Positions 17,215-25,412 of a DNA stretch of 33,549 nt are shown piece by piece. Origin of the DNA: Candidatus Obscuribacterales bacterium (GTDB lineage Bacteria; Cyanobacteriota; Vampirovibrionia; Obscuribacterales; Obscuribacteraceae); NCBI GenBank assembly GCA_019747875.1, contig JAIEQI010000020.1, positions 1-33,549 on the forward strand. Direction: 5' to 3'. Position numbers and translations under genes: made by a program. Every line of letters starts with the position of its first letter. Within the stretch, counting starts at the first letter, position 1. The notes beneath the pieces are model-generated. The model searched no databases. It had not been told where the DNA came from and saw only the letters and a program-made list of their open reading frames with translations.

Positions 17215-17957
17215 GCGAAATCGAAAAGGTCGTAGATATTTTGGCTACAGCGAAGTCTGTAGTGTTTTTAACCGGAGCCGGAGTATCTAAGGAAAGCGGA
17301 ATCCCGACCTTCCGCGAAGCACAAACAGGCTTGTGGGAAAACTATAACCCGGAAGAATTGGCAACGCCGCAAGCCTTTCAGCGCAATCCGGTGCTTGTCT
17401 GGCAGTGGTATGACCATCGTCGCCGCAAGTTGGATGAGGTCACTCCAAATCCGGGACACTATGCAATTGCCGAGTTGGAGCAAGTGGTACCAAAAGTGGT
17501 GGTGCTTACGCAGAACGTGGACGGCTTGCATCGAATTTCTGGTTCGACTGACGTCGTTGAATTGCATGGAAACATCAGAGAATTTTATTGCTTCGATAAA
17601 CGACACCCAGCAAAGGACGTTCCTAAAGGATTGAAGGAGCCACCCCATTGTGATTGCGGTTCGTTGCTACGTCCTGCTGTCGTTTGGTTCAACGAATCGC
17701 TGCCGGTGGACGCATTAAGTCGAGCTCAAAAAGAAATCGAGAATTGCCAGCTTTTGTTTGTTGTCGGCACGTCTTCGCTTGTTCATCCTGCTGCTGGTTT
17801 ACCGCTTATTGCATTGCAAAAGAATATACCGGTTGTCGAGATCAATCCGGATGATACGCCCTTAAGCCGCATGGTGAGCTTCATGCTGCGCGGACCTTCA
17901 GGGAAAATCATGCCTAAGATCGTGGATGCATTTCGAAAGATTAGGTCCGATAAATAA
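17211..17957 (+). CDS. cobB: Class III (SIRT5/CobB-like) NAD-dependent protein deacylase
   Basis: The 248-residue enzyme removes acyl groups from lysines using NAD+. Landmarks are GAGVSKESGIPTFR (22-35), TQNVDGLH (100-107), catalytic His119 in ELHGNIREFYC, and VVEINPDDTPLS near the end. Tyr67 and Arg70 in WYDHRRRKL match the Tyr-x-x-Arg pair of class III sirtuins, which favours succinyl/malonyl-lysine. The zinc site is unusual: only Cys127, Cys147 and Cys149 are present, as CxC rather than the usual CxxC pairs, with His132 or His146 as a possible fourth ligand. ATG at 17211 overlaps the GNAT stop codon. A small hairpin (AGATCG/CGATCT, 17960-17977) follows the stop codon but has no strong T-run. 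Confidence 0.9.
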   Translation: MSEIEKVVDILATAKSVVFLTGAGVSKESGIPTFREAQTGLWENYNPEELATPQAFQRNPVLVWQWYDHRRRKLDEVTPNPGHYAIAELEQVVPKVVVLTQNVDGLHRISGSTDVVELHGNIREFYCFDKRHPAKDVPKGLKEPPHCDCGSLLRPAVVWFNESLPVDALSRAQKEIENCQLLFVVGTSSLVHPAAGLPLIALQKNIPVVEINPDDTPLSRMVSFMLRGPSGKIMPKIVDAFRKIRSDK

Positions 17958-18575
17958 TCAGATCGTGTTTGCGATCTAATCGCTTTCTCATAAGTCCAAT
18001 ACACATAAGTATGGCTTCTGACGCTAGTTTTGAGCTTTCTCATCAGTGGCAAATTCGTGACGAGTGATCGAAGGAAGATCTTCTGCCAATGCTTTTTGTA
18101 TGCGGTGATGTCGTGCTCTATATATGGTGGCGTAGTAAAACACCGTTCCTGACAGCGTTCTAAGGATTCGGAACTACTTCACAAAGCTAATCAGTTTTGT
18201 AAATAGCCAAGTGAATCGATTCAAATTTGCGATTTAATCTCGAATCGATCAGCCTGAGAGCCATCGCCGCATTTGTAGCAGTGCGGCTTTGGAGGATCGA
18301 TATATGTTCGAGATCGCTTCTCGATCTATAGTGAGATCAATTGTGTTACGTAACTCCCGGTGATAATCTTCATTCACAAATCAAATCTGATGAAGAGGAG
18401 CTGCCCAGAAAAATCTGGCTTCTGTTTTTCTTGCCCAGCAAGCTAAAAGGTTGAAGTAGAGAGGGCGGAAGCGATTCTTCCAGATGAGGTGAGCATTGGT
18501 CGCTTGTCTTTCAGAAAGCGAGAAAAGCTAAAACCTGAAAGCTATATAAAAGACATTCAAATAGTACCGAGGGAC
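17958..18575. other. Gene-free stretch before nrdA with several small hairpins
   Basis: I see no convincing gene or known RNA in these 600 bases. Hairpins include AGATCG/CGATCT (17960-17977), GCCGCATT/AGTGCGGC (18266-18287), TCGAGATC-type pairs near 18308-18330, and CCAGA/TCTGG (about 18399-18415), the last followed by a T-rich run. No adenosylcobalamin riboswitch or clear NrdR box pair is visible. Confidence 0.4.
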
Positions 18576-18613
18576 TTGAACCCTTGGCATGATTTTGGCG
18601 ACTTAAAGATAGT
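18576..18613 (+). promoter_or_regulatory. nrdA promoter with element shared with recJ
   Basis: TTGAACCCTTGGC (18576-18588) is identical to the sequence upstream of recJ. Inside it TTGGCA (18584-18589) is a -35 box, and an 18-base spacer leads to GATAGT (18608-18613). The alternative reading is GAACCC, 16 bases, GACTTA. The start codon is 43 bases downstream of the -10 box. Confidence 0.5.
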
Positions 18614-18655
18614 TCGGTTAATTTGGTGGTCCAGACGAGTTCACTAGGAGAGCAT

Positions 18656-21472
18656 ATGACCCATTCAACTACAGTTAATTCAACCCCCATAGTTGATGTG
18701 CCCACGGGTCTCGGGCAGCACAAAGTACTACGGCGCGACGGAACGGTTGCTCCATTCGAATCCAATAAGATATCTGTTGCACTCACTAAAGCATTCCTTG
18801 CTGCTGAGGGCGACACGTGTGCCACGAGCTCGCGTATGCGTGAGCTCGTCGTCAAGCTCACCGAGCTTGTCGTTGAGGCCTTGACCCGCAGACAAACTGA
18901 AGGCGTTCCTATACATATAGAAGCGATTCAGGACCAGGTTGAATTGGCGCTGATGCGCTCCGGTGAACACGAAGTCGCCAGACGTTACGTGTTGTACCGC
19001 GAAGCCCGTTCGCAAGAGCGTGCCAAGCAAGTTGCCGAAGAAGGCATTGGCGCACCGACAAAAGAACTGCGCATGACACTGCCAAACGGCAATACGGTTG
19101 CTATCGATTATGTCCGCTTACGCACCGTCATCGAAGAAGCCTGCGCTGGACTGGGCTCGGATGTTTCAGTTCAAGCAATATACGAAGGAACGATATCCAA
19201 CCTATATGACACCGTTCCGGAAGATGATGTGTTTCGTTCGGCAATCTTGAGCGCCCGTACATTGATCGAGCGTGATCCTGCATATGCATTTGTCACCGCT
19301 CGTTTGCTCCTCGATCACATTCGCCGTGAAGTTATGGGTGAGCCTGTAACCCACGCCCAAATGACCGAGCGTTATCCGGAGTACTTCGGTGACTACATCC
19401 GTAAAGGTATTGAAGTTGGATTAATCGATCCCAAACTCGCTCAGTTCGACCTCCAAGTCTTGGGTAATGCGCTGAAGGCTGATCGCGATTTGCAATTCCA
19501 ATATCTCGGCTTGCAAACGTTATACGATAGATATCTGTTGCATAATGACGGACGCCGATTCGAATTGACTCAAGCGTTCTGGATGCGAATTGCGATGGGC
19601 TTGTGCTTGAACGAAGTTGAGCGTGAGCGTCGTGCAATTGAATTCTATGAATTGCTGTCAAGCTTCGACTTCATTTCTTCGACACCAACACTCTTCAATT
19701 CAGGCACACACCGCCCGCAATTGTCATCCTGCTTCCTCACCACTGTTTCTGACGATTTGGAAGGCATCTATGATGCATTGAAAGAGAACGCACTTCTCTC
19801 CAAATTCTCAGGTGGCTTGGGCAACGACTGGACCCCAATCCGCGCACTCGGTGCACATATTAAAGGAACCAATGGTAAGAGCCAGGGCGTAGTTCCGTTC
19901 CTGAAAGTGGTTAACGACACCGCTGTCGCCGTCAACCAGGGCGGAAAGCGCAAAGGCGCTGTTTGCTCCTACCTCGAAACATGGCACATGGATATCGAGG
20001 AATTCCTCGAGCTGCGTAAAAACACCGGCGACGATCGCCGCCGCACGCACGACATGAACACAGCCAACTGGATTCCAGATTTGTTTATGACTCGTGTCAT
20101 GAAAGACGAGCAGTGGACACTCTTCTCACCTGAAGAAGCTCCAGATCTGCACGATAAGTTCGGCGCCGAGTTCAAAGAAGCCTACGAAAAATATGAGCGT
20201 ATGGCTGACAATGGACAAATCAAACTCTTCAAGAAATTACCTGCCGTACAACTATGGCGCAAGATGCTCTCGATGTTGTTTGAAACAGGACATCCATGGG
20301 TTACCTTCAAAGATCCATGCAACCTGCGCAGCCCGCAGCAACACGTAGGCGTTGTTCACAGTTCCAACCTCTGCACAGAGATCACTCTCAATACCTCAGA
20401 TAAGGAAACTGCAGTTTGCAATCTCGGCTCGATCAACCTCGTTAATCACATCGGCGAGAAGGGTCTCGACCTTGCTAAATTGGCACGCACCTGCCGTACT
20501 GCTGTCAGAATGCTCGATAACGTTATCGACATCAACTACTACAGCGTAGGCAAGGCTCGCAATTCCAACTTGCGTCACCGCCCTGTCGGTCTTGGCTTCA
20601 TGGGCTTCCAGGATGCCTTGCACAAGATGCGTATTCCTTACGCCTCGGCAGAGTGCGTTGAGTTCGCCGATGCATCGATGGAAGCTATCAGCTACTTTGC
20701 GATTATGGCGAGCAGCGAACTTGCAAAAGAACGCGGCACCTACCATACCTACAAAGGCTCCCTCTGGGATAAAGGCATTCTGCCAATCGACAGCCTCGGC
20801 ATTCTCGCCGCCAACCGCGGTGAGTTCCTTGAACTCGATCGCACAGAGCGCCTGGATTGGACACCGGTTCGCGAACATGTCGCTCAATACGGAATGCGTA
20901 ACTCCAACGTGATGGCGATTGCGCCGACTGCCACCATATCTAATATTGTCGGCGTCAGCCCATCGATCGAACCGACCTTCCAAAATCTGTACGTTAAGTC
21001 CAACCTATCCGGTGATTTCACCGTGCTCAACAGCTACCTTGTTGAAGATCTGAAAGCACACGGATTGTGGGACGAAGTAATGGTGCACGACCTCAAGTAC
21101 TTTGATGGTTCGCTTCTGCCGATCGAAAGAATTCCAGCTGAAATCAAAGAGCTTTATGCGACAGCATTTGAAGTGGATAGCAAATGGCTCATCGAAGCCG
21201 GTGCTCGCCGCCAGAAATGGCTTGACCAGGCTCAAAGTCTCAACCTCTACATTGCCGAACCAAATGGCAAGAAGCTGGACGAGACATACAAGCTGGCATT
21301 CCTCCGTGGCTTGAAGACCACCTATTACCTGCGCACACGTGGCGCAACTTCAGCAGAGAAATCAACAATCCACACCGGCGCACTGAACGCCGTCAAGATT
21401 GATGCCACTCCAGCGCAAGCAGCTCCGAAAGCCTGTTCGATTACCGACCCGGATTGCGAGGCCTGCCAGTAA
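18656..21472 (+). CDS. nrdA: Class Ia ribonucleoside-diphosphate reductase, alpha subunit
   Basis: The 938-residue catalytic subunit reduces ribonucleoside diphosphates to deoxy forms with NrdB. An ATP-cone is visible at the N-terminus (VLRRDGTVAPFESNKISVAL, about 22-41), and a second cone-like segment lies at about 130-235. This explains the extra length over E. coli NrdA (761) and resembles the two-cone forms known in Pseudomonas. Catalytic landmarks are PQLSSCFLTT, GGLGNDWTPIR, NLCTEITLNTS with a later AVCNLGSINL, and APTATISNIVGVSPSIEP. The C-terminal CEACQ supplies the redox-shuttle cysteines. AGGAG five bases upstream selects ATG at 18656; an upstream GTG frame start has no support. A terminator follows directly. 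Confidence 0.97.
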   Translation: MTHSTTVNSTPIVDVPTGLGQHKVLRRDGTVAPFESNKISVALTKAFLAAEGDTCATSSRMRELVVKLTELVVEALTRRQTEGVPIHIEAIQDQVELALMRSGEHEVARRYVLYREARSQERAKQVAEEGIGAPTKELRMTLPNGNTVAIDYVRLRTVIEEACAGLGSDVSVQAIYEGTISNLYDTVPEDDVFRSAILSARTLIERDPAYAFVTARLLLDHIRREVMGEPVTHAQMTERYPEYFGDYIRKGIEVGLIDPKLAQFDLQVLGNALKADRDLQFQYLGLQTLYDRYLLHNDGRRFELTQAFWMRIAMGLCLNEVERERRAIEFYELLSSFDFISSTPTLFNSGTHRPQLSSCFLTTVSDDLEGIYDALKENALLSKFSGGLGNDWTPIRALGAHIKGTNGKSQGVVPFLKVVNDTAVAVNQGGKRKGAVCSYLETWHMDIEEFLELRKNTGDDRRRTHDMNTANWIPDLFMTRVMKDEQWTLFSPEEAPDLHDKFGAEFKEAYEKYERMADNGQIKLFKKLPAVQLWRKMLSMLFETGHPWVTFKDPCNLRSPQQHVGVVHSSNLCTEITLNTSDKETAVCNLGSINLVNHIGEKGLDLAKLARTCRTAVRMLDNVIDINYYSVGKARNSNLRHRPVGLGFMGFQDALHKMRIPYASAECVEFADASMEAISYFAIMASSELAKERGTYHTYKGSLWDKGILPIDSLGILAANRGEFLELDRTERLDWTPVREHVAQYGMRNSNVMAIAPTATISNIVGVSPSIEPTFQNLYVKSNLSGDFTVLNSYLVEDLKAHGLWDEVMVHDLKYFDGSLLPIERIPAEIKELYATAFEVDSKWLIEAGARRQKWLDQAQSLNLYIAEPNGKKLDETYKLAFLRGLKTTYYLRTRGATSAEKSTIHTGALNAVKIDATPAQAAPKACSITDPDCEACQ

Positions 21473-21479
21473 CAAGTTT

Positions 21480-21518
21480 GGGGAGCCCCATCTGGGGGAG
21501 GGCTCCCCGATTCTTTTT
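21480..21518 (+). terminator. Intrinsic terminator after nrdA
   Basis: GGGGAGCCC (21480-21488) pairs with GGGCTCCCC (21500-21508), and the run TTCTTTTT follows. It separates nrdA from nrdB, which has its own promoter. Confidence 0.9.
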
Positions 21519-21541
21519 CCCAGAAGAGCTTCTAACTTAAT

Positions 21542-21570
21542 TTGCCAAAGAGATAAACTAGACATACAAT
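21542..21570 (+). promoter_or_regulatory. Sigma70-type promoter for nrdB
   Basis: TTGCCA (21542-21547), a 17-base spacer and TACAAT (21565-21570). Transcription would begin near 21577, after the ATG at 21574, which supports the later nrdB start at 21598. Confidence 0.8.
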
Positions 21571-21597
21571 TGTATGGTACAAGGGAGTGGGGACAGC

Positions 21598-22899
21598 ATG
21601 CTTAATTTCGATAATATTCCGGTAAAGCCCGCTAAAACAGGCGAAATTGCCAAACCTGGGATGCCTCAGGCGGCTGCAGTTTCGCAGGCGGCGCCATCCG
21701 TGCAACCACCGCCTGCGCTAGGTCCAGCGCCAGCGGCAAAGTCACCAACCGTCGAATCCGTTTTATCTTTCGAGCCTAGCACTCCCAGCATCAACATGAC
21801 TTCGGGAGGTGCGACCATGCCTAAGACTGCCACTCAGGAAAGCGCCGGTGTCACAGGATTGGAAGAAATCAACTTCAATGCAGCTCGCATCAGAGTTGAC
21901 GACAAGAAAATCATCAACTGCCGCGCCGATCTAAATCAGCTCGTTCCATTTAAATATGAATGGGCATGGCAAAAATACCTTGATGCTTGCGCAAACCACT
22001 GGATGCCGCAAGAAATCAGCATGAGCCGCGATATTGCGCTTTGGAAAGATCCGCAAGGTCTAACTGACGACGAACGCAAAATCATCAAGAGAAATCTGGG
22101 TTTCTTCGTCACTGCTGACTCACTGGTTGCAAACAATTTGGTGCTTGCCATTTACAGGCACATCACCAATCCTGAGTGCCGTCAGTACTTGCTCAGGCAA
22201 GCATTTGAAGAAGCGCTCCACACGCATGCCTATCAGTATGTGGTCGAGAGCCTCGGTCTAGATGAAGGCGAAATCTTCAACATGTATCGCGAAGTTCCGT
22301 CGATTCACGAGAAGGACGCATTCCAAATTCAATTCACGTCCGAGCTTGCCGATCCAAATTTCAATACAGGCACATTCGCTACCGACCAGCGCTTGCTGCG
22401 CAACTTGATTGGCTACTACATCATCATGGAAGGCATATTCTTCTATGTCGGATTCGTTCAAATGCTTAGCTTCGGACGTCAAAACAAGATGACTGGTGCT
22501 TCAGAGCAATTCCAGTACATAATGCGCGACGAGTCGATGCACCTCAACTTTGGTGTTGATGTCATCAACCAAATTAAGTTTGAGAATCCGCATTTGTGGA
22601 CAGCTGACTTCCAGACCGAGATTACCTCGCTTATCCGCCAGGGCGTCGAGCTCGAATACAAGTACGCAGAAGACACCATGGAGCGCGGAGTTCTTGGACT
22701 CAACTGCTCGATGTTCCAAGAATATCTGCGCTACATCGCGAATCGCCGTTGCAAACAAATTGGCTTGCCTGAACAATATCCAGGTGCCAAAACACCGTTT
22801 CCGTGGATGAGCGAAATGCTCGATTTGAAGAAAGAAAAGAACTTCTTCGAAACACGTGTTATCGAATATCAAACAGGTGGCGCATTGACCTGGGACTAA
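21598..22899 (+). CDS. nrdB: Class Ia ribonucleoside-diphosphate reductase, beta subunit
   Basis: The 433-residue subunit carries the di-iron/tyrosyl-radical cofactor. By comparison with E. coli NrdB, ligands map to TADSLVAN (Asp), [10 protein letters not shown] (Glu, His), EGIFFYVGF (Glu) and [10 protein letters not shown] (Glu, His). The radical tyrosine is the last residue of EALHTHAY, so it is the tyrosine-radical type and not the Tyr-less chlamydial type. A Pro/Ala-rich extension of about 75 residues precedes the fold; its role is unknown. ATG at 21598 follows a GGAG...GGGG purine stretch and lies after the predicted transcript start, so the ATG at 21574 is rejected. The C-terminal tail, which should bind NrdA, ends GALTWD. 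Confidence 0.97.
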   Translation: MLNFDNIPVKPAKTGEIAKPGMPQAAAVSQAAPSVQPPPALGPAPAAKSPTVESVLSFEPSTPSINMTSGGATMPKTATQESAGVTGLEEINFNAARIRVDDKKIINCRADLNQLVPFKYEWAWQKYLDACANHWMPQEISMSRDIALWKDPQGLTDDERKIIKRNLGFFVTADSLVANNLVLAIYRHITNPECRQYLLRQAFEEALHTHAYQYVVESLGLDEGEIFNMYREVPSIHEKDAFQIQFTSELADPNFNTGTFATDQRLLRNLIGYYIIMEGIFFYVGFVQMLSFGRQNKMTGASEQFQYIMRDESMHLNFGVDVINQIKFENPHLWTADFQTEITSLIRQGVELEYKYAEDTMERGVLGLNCSMFQEYLRYIANRRCKQIGLPEQYPGAKTPFPWMSEMLDLKKEKNFFETRVIEYQTGGALTWD

Positions 22900-22911
22900 A
22901 GGTTTGTTTCT

Positions 22912-22960
22912 CCGAGAAACGTGCAGTGCCCATCTGCACGGGCTAATGTACGTTTCTCGG
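22912..22960 (+). terminator. Large branched hairpin after nrdB
   Basis: An outer stem pairs CCGAGAAACGT (22912-22922) with ACGTTTCTCGG (22950-22960). A nested stem pairs GTGCAG (22921-22926) with CTGCAC (22934-22939), sharing GT with the outer stem. There is no T-run, so it may be a factor-dependent terminator or an mRNA-end stabiliser. Confidence 0.6.
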
Positions 22961-23357
22961 GCTCTCCGTTTAGAAAATCGTTTATTGAGCTGCTGCCGAT
23001 CGAGCCAAATGGCAGATTGTGCAGCGCCAATATTCGATTAGCTTCTGCATACGACTAAGTAATCACAGACTACTTGCGCGAAGTGCTCATCAACCTGTTT
23101 CACTCTTGAGTTTTCACTCATAGATTCCAATCTCAATCCAATCTGAATCCAATCTGAATCCAATCCCAAACCAATCCAATCTCAATCGAGTCTTCTATCT
23201 AAAAATCATTTCCAAAAAATATGTAGGCGCTCGTCGCTACCTTCTGAATGTTTTCGCTAGTTTTCTGAATTAGTTCCGTTCCTTGAACTACACGATCACA
23301 TCACACACACATCGTTTAGTTCTTAACTAAGCTTTTCGAACCGACCGAACAGAACGC
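22961..23357. other. Gene-free stretch with short direct repeats
   Basis: No gene is seen. It includes an array of 11-bp units (ATCCAATCTGA and variants) at 23124-23187. Confidence 0.5.
23124..23187. repeat. Short tandem array of 11-bp units
   Basis: About five imperfect copies of ATCCAATCTGA (variants with TCTCA and TCCCA). It is intergenic, between nrdB and the terminators near 23358. Confidence 0.8.
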
Positions 23358-23389
23358 AAAAAGCCCTGGCCTCACCGCCAGGGTTTTTT
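23358..23389 (+). terminator. Intrinsic terminator
   Basis: CCCTGGC (23364-23370) pairs with GCCAGGG (23377-23383), with A5 before and T6 after, so it could act on both strands. It is 460 bases after nrdB. Confidence 0.85.
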
Positions 23390-23536
23390 GTTCGCTATGA
23401 AACTGCCTTTGATTGACTTTTTCGAATCCACACAGTGAGCATGGGTCTTTATGGACTCAGAGGTGTGCACGTACCGCTTTGCATGCATGAGCTGTTACAC
23501 CACAACTGCTTTGAAAAAGCTGCTGGGACTTATTGC

Positions 23537-23570
23537 AAGAAACCCCGGTATTGCTACCGGAGTTTCTTGT
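23537..23570. terminator. Intrinsic terminator beside a TadG-like gene
   Basis: AAGAAACCCCGGTA (23537-23550) pairs with TACCGGAGTTTCTT (23555-23568) around TTGC with one mismatch. It lies about 40 bases past the stop codon of the minus-strand TadG-like gene, and TTCTTGTTTT follows on the plus strand, so it may work in both directions. Confidence 0.8.
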
Positions 23571-23606
23571 TTTCAGCAGATTCAAGTTTGAACTGGAGTA
23601 AAACTA

Positions 23607-25166
23607 TTAGAACAGAGTGCAAACGCCATTTGCAAATATATCGGTTTCGCGTTCGATTCGGAGTTCGCCGAGGCAGCCATCATATCCGGTGCCTGGTTTC
23701 CATTTCAGGCTTCCGTAGGTGATGCACCATGATGGGAGCGGTTTGGCGCCCAGTCCTTGTGGGATGGCGACCACGAAATTCGGAACGAACCAGCATTCAT
23801 CTTCACAGATTTCAGCTTCGGAGCCGTCAGCATTGTTGCTGGCATTCAACCATGTTGCAAATGCCGGAGCCATTGATTCAGGCATGCAGCGCAGACTGCC
23901 GTTGTTATCCGGGAATATGACGAACTCCTTGTTCCCTGGGATTATTGGACATGCCATTAACATGGCATCGAGATCGTTTTCGCTGAAATCGTGTTTGATT
24001 TCTTTGCAGCGTTGGAGAAGAGCGTGCGTTACCGAATCATAGTTGCTTCCTGGCAGAGCGAAGATTCCTTTGCCAACTGTCGGCGGCATGTATTCATTTC
24101 CGAGAGTTGCTGTGATGTTAAGGGTGCCGGTTCCACAGGGGTAGTTCCGTGTTTGAACGTCAGTATGAAAATCGTAGCTGGAATTGGGAGCGGGAATTCC
24201 ATTGATGTACCAGTGGGCAGTGTTGTCTTCGAACTTCACTTTCATGAACGTGTGGGGCATCGCCAGGTCAAAGTTCTTTTGCGGATTGGTTATTACAAAG
24301 GCTCTGGCGCGTTGTACGGTCAATTTTTGATCTTCTGTTTTTCCCTGGCATGAGATGGTATTCGGAACTGGATTCTTCCAGGCTTGTAGCGGTTTGGCAG
24401 AGAGCAAGTTGTCGTTGAAAGTTTTTTCTGAGATCAAATGTGGCTGTTCATTCACTTTGAACGGAACCAGGCAGATTTGTTTTCCCATCACTTCAATTGG
24501 CGTATAACCTTTGAGGTGCGTTTTGCCATCGGCTGCTTTCTTGAACATCTTGCCGTCATTAAGGCTGAATCCATCTGGCAACTGTCCATCGCCGACAATC
24601 AGGTTCGATTCTTCGCCGCGATCGAGCAAGCTTGTTTTCCACGCGCTGCCAGCATCGACCCGCATTTCAGCTGTGCTTCCTAACATGCGGATAGAATTTC
24701 TTGCTGCCAGTTCCATGAAATGACCATGATGCTCACTCTCGTCCTTGAGCTTGTCTGCCAGGCGGTCTGAAATTGATTCGGCGCCGTCAAACAGTGCGTC
24801 AGCATGGGAGTCGGAACTGTTGGTCGCTTGACCCTGGTCATGCATTGCTTTGTTATTCATTCTGGCGAGCAGTGCTTTTGCCCACACTCGATTGATATTT
24901 GTTAAACCAAATTTGCCGTCTTCGTCTTTGAGATCGGAGAATTGGTTCTCGTTTCCGCCTGCATTTAATTCCGTTCTGATCTTTACGGCTTTCTTGCCTG
25001 CATTCAGTGTTCCGGAATCAACGGCATTGCTTACTTCGCGAGCGCCGCTTATTAGCATGCCAATCTGAACGATAGCAATTCCGAGAACGATAAAAAAGAA
25101 TGTACCGGCAATGATGAAACCCATCATTGCTCCTCTTGAGCTTCGGTTATGCAACAACATACTCAT
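23607..25166 (-). CDS. TadE/TadG-like protein, tandem copy 1
   Basis: The product has about 519 residues: MSMLLHNRSSRGAMMGFIIA, one hydrophobic helix (about residues 14-36), then SGAREVSNAVDSGTLNAGKKAV, the TadG-type continuation, and a large extracytoplasmic domain. It is clearly paralogous to the next gene: both contain NPQK...FLKVK-like blocks, GNEYxPPT and a C-terminal TPGTGxxGCLGxLRIxR-type block (here KPGTGYDGCLGELRIER). The start is uncertain; ATG at 25166 is chosen over 25208 because it begins near the basic segment before the helix, but no strong ribosome site is visible. A terminator lies just past its stop codon. I infer a surface or envelope role. Pairing with the upstream copy suggests tandem duplication and divergence. 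Confidence 0.75.
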   Translation of the reverse strand: MSMLLHNRSSRGAMMGFIIAGTFFFIVLGIAIVQIGMLISGAREVSNAVDSGTLNAGKKAVKIRTELNAGGNENQFSDLKDEDGKFGLTNINRVWAKALLARMNNKAMHDQGQATNSSDSHADALFDGAESISDRLADKLKDESEHHGHFMELAARNSIRMLGSTAEMRVDAGSAWKTSLLDRGEESNLIVGDGQLPDGFSLNDGKMFKKAADGKTHLKGYTPIEVMGKQICLVPFKVNEQPHLISEKTFNDNLLSAKPLQAWKNPVPNTISCQGKTEDQKLTVQRARAFVITNPQKNFDLAMPHTFMKVKFEDNTAHWYINGIPAPNSSYDFHTDVQTRNYPCGTGTLNITATLGNEYMPPTVGKGIFALPGSNYDSVTHALLQRCKEIKHDFSENDLDAMLMACPIIPGNKEFVIFPDNNGSLRCMPESMAPAFATWLNASNNADGSEAEICEDECWFVPNFVVAIPQGLGAKPLPSWCITYGSLKWKPGTGYDGCLGELRIERETDIFANGVCTLF

Positions 25167-25362
25167 GCACCCTGGATAGATAAAGTTTGAATCCGCTCTG
25201 CCTTTCATATGACAGGTTCTTTCGGAAAATTAGGGGGATTCTCAAATATAAGCGGGGAGAGACTTTTCGCGATTCCTGTTGTCAAGATTATGGCATGGGC
25301 CGACCGCTGAAGGCTGTCGAGCAAAGCCTGCCAGCTCATAGCATGAAAACGGGTTTATCACG

Positions 25363-25386
25363 CTGCTGTCGGATTGAAAACAGCAG
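25363..25386 (-). terminator. Hairpin between the two TadG-like genes
   Basis: CTGCTGT (25363-25369) pairs with ACAGCAG (25380-25386), 26 bases past the stop codon of the upstream copy. There is no strong T-run, so it is a weak terminator candidate. Confidence 0.4.
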
Positions 25387-25412
25387 GCTTATTTTGCTGC
25401 TACGATCCTGAA

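Noticed and set aside
18561..18600. tRNA-like T-arm (GGGACTTGAACCC) upstream of nrdA
   Set aside because: No acceptor stem, D-arm or anticodon arm can be folded around it on the minus strand; it is better explained by the promoter element shared with recJ.
17958..18655. Possible cobalamin riboswitch or NrdR boxes before nrdA
   Set aside because: No B12-box-like core and no pair of properly spaced NrdR-like palindromes could be found by eye.
23435..23722. 95-residue plus-strand frame
   Set aside because: It crosses the strong hairpin at 23537-23570 and overlaps the TadG-like gene on the other strand; its composition is not protein-like.
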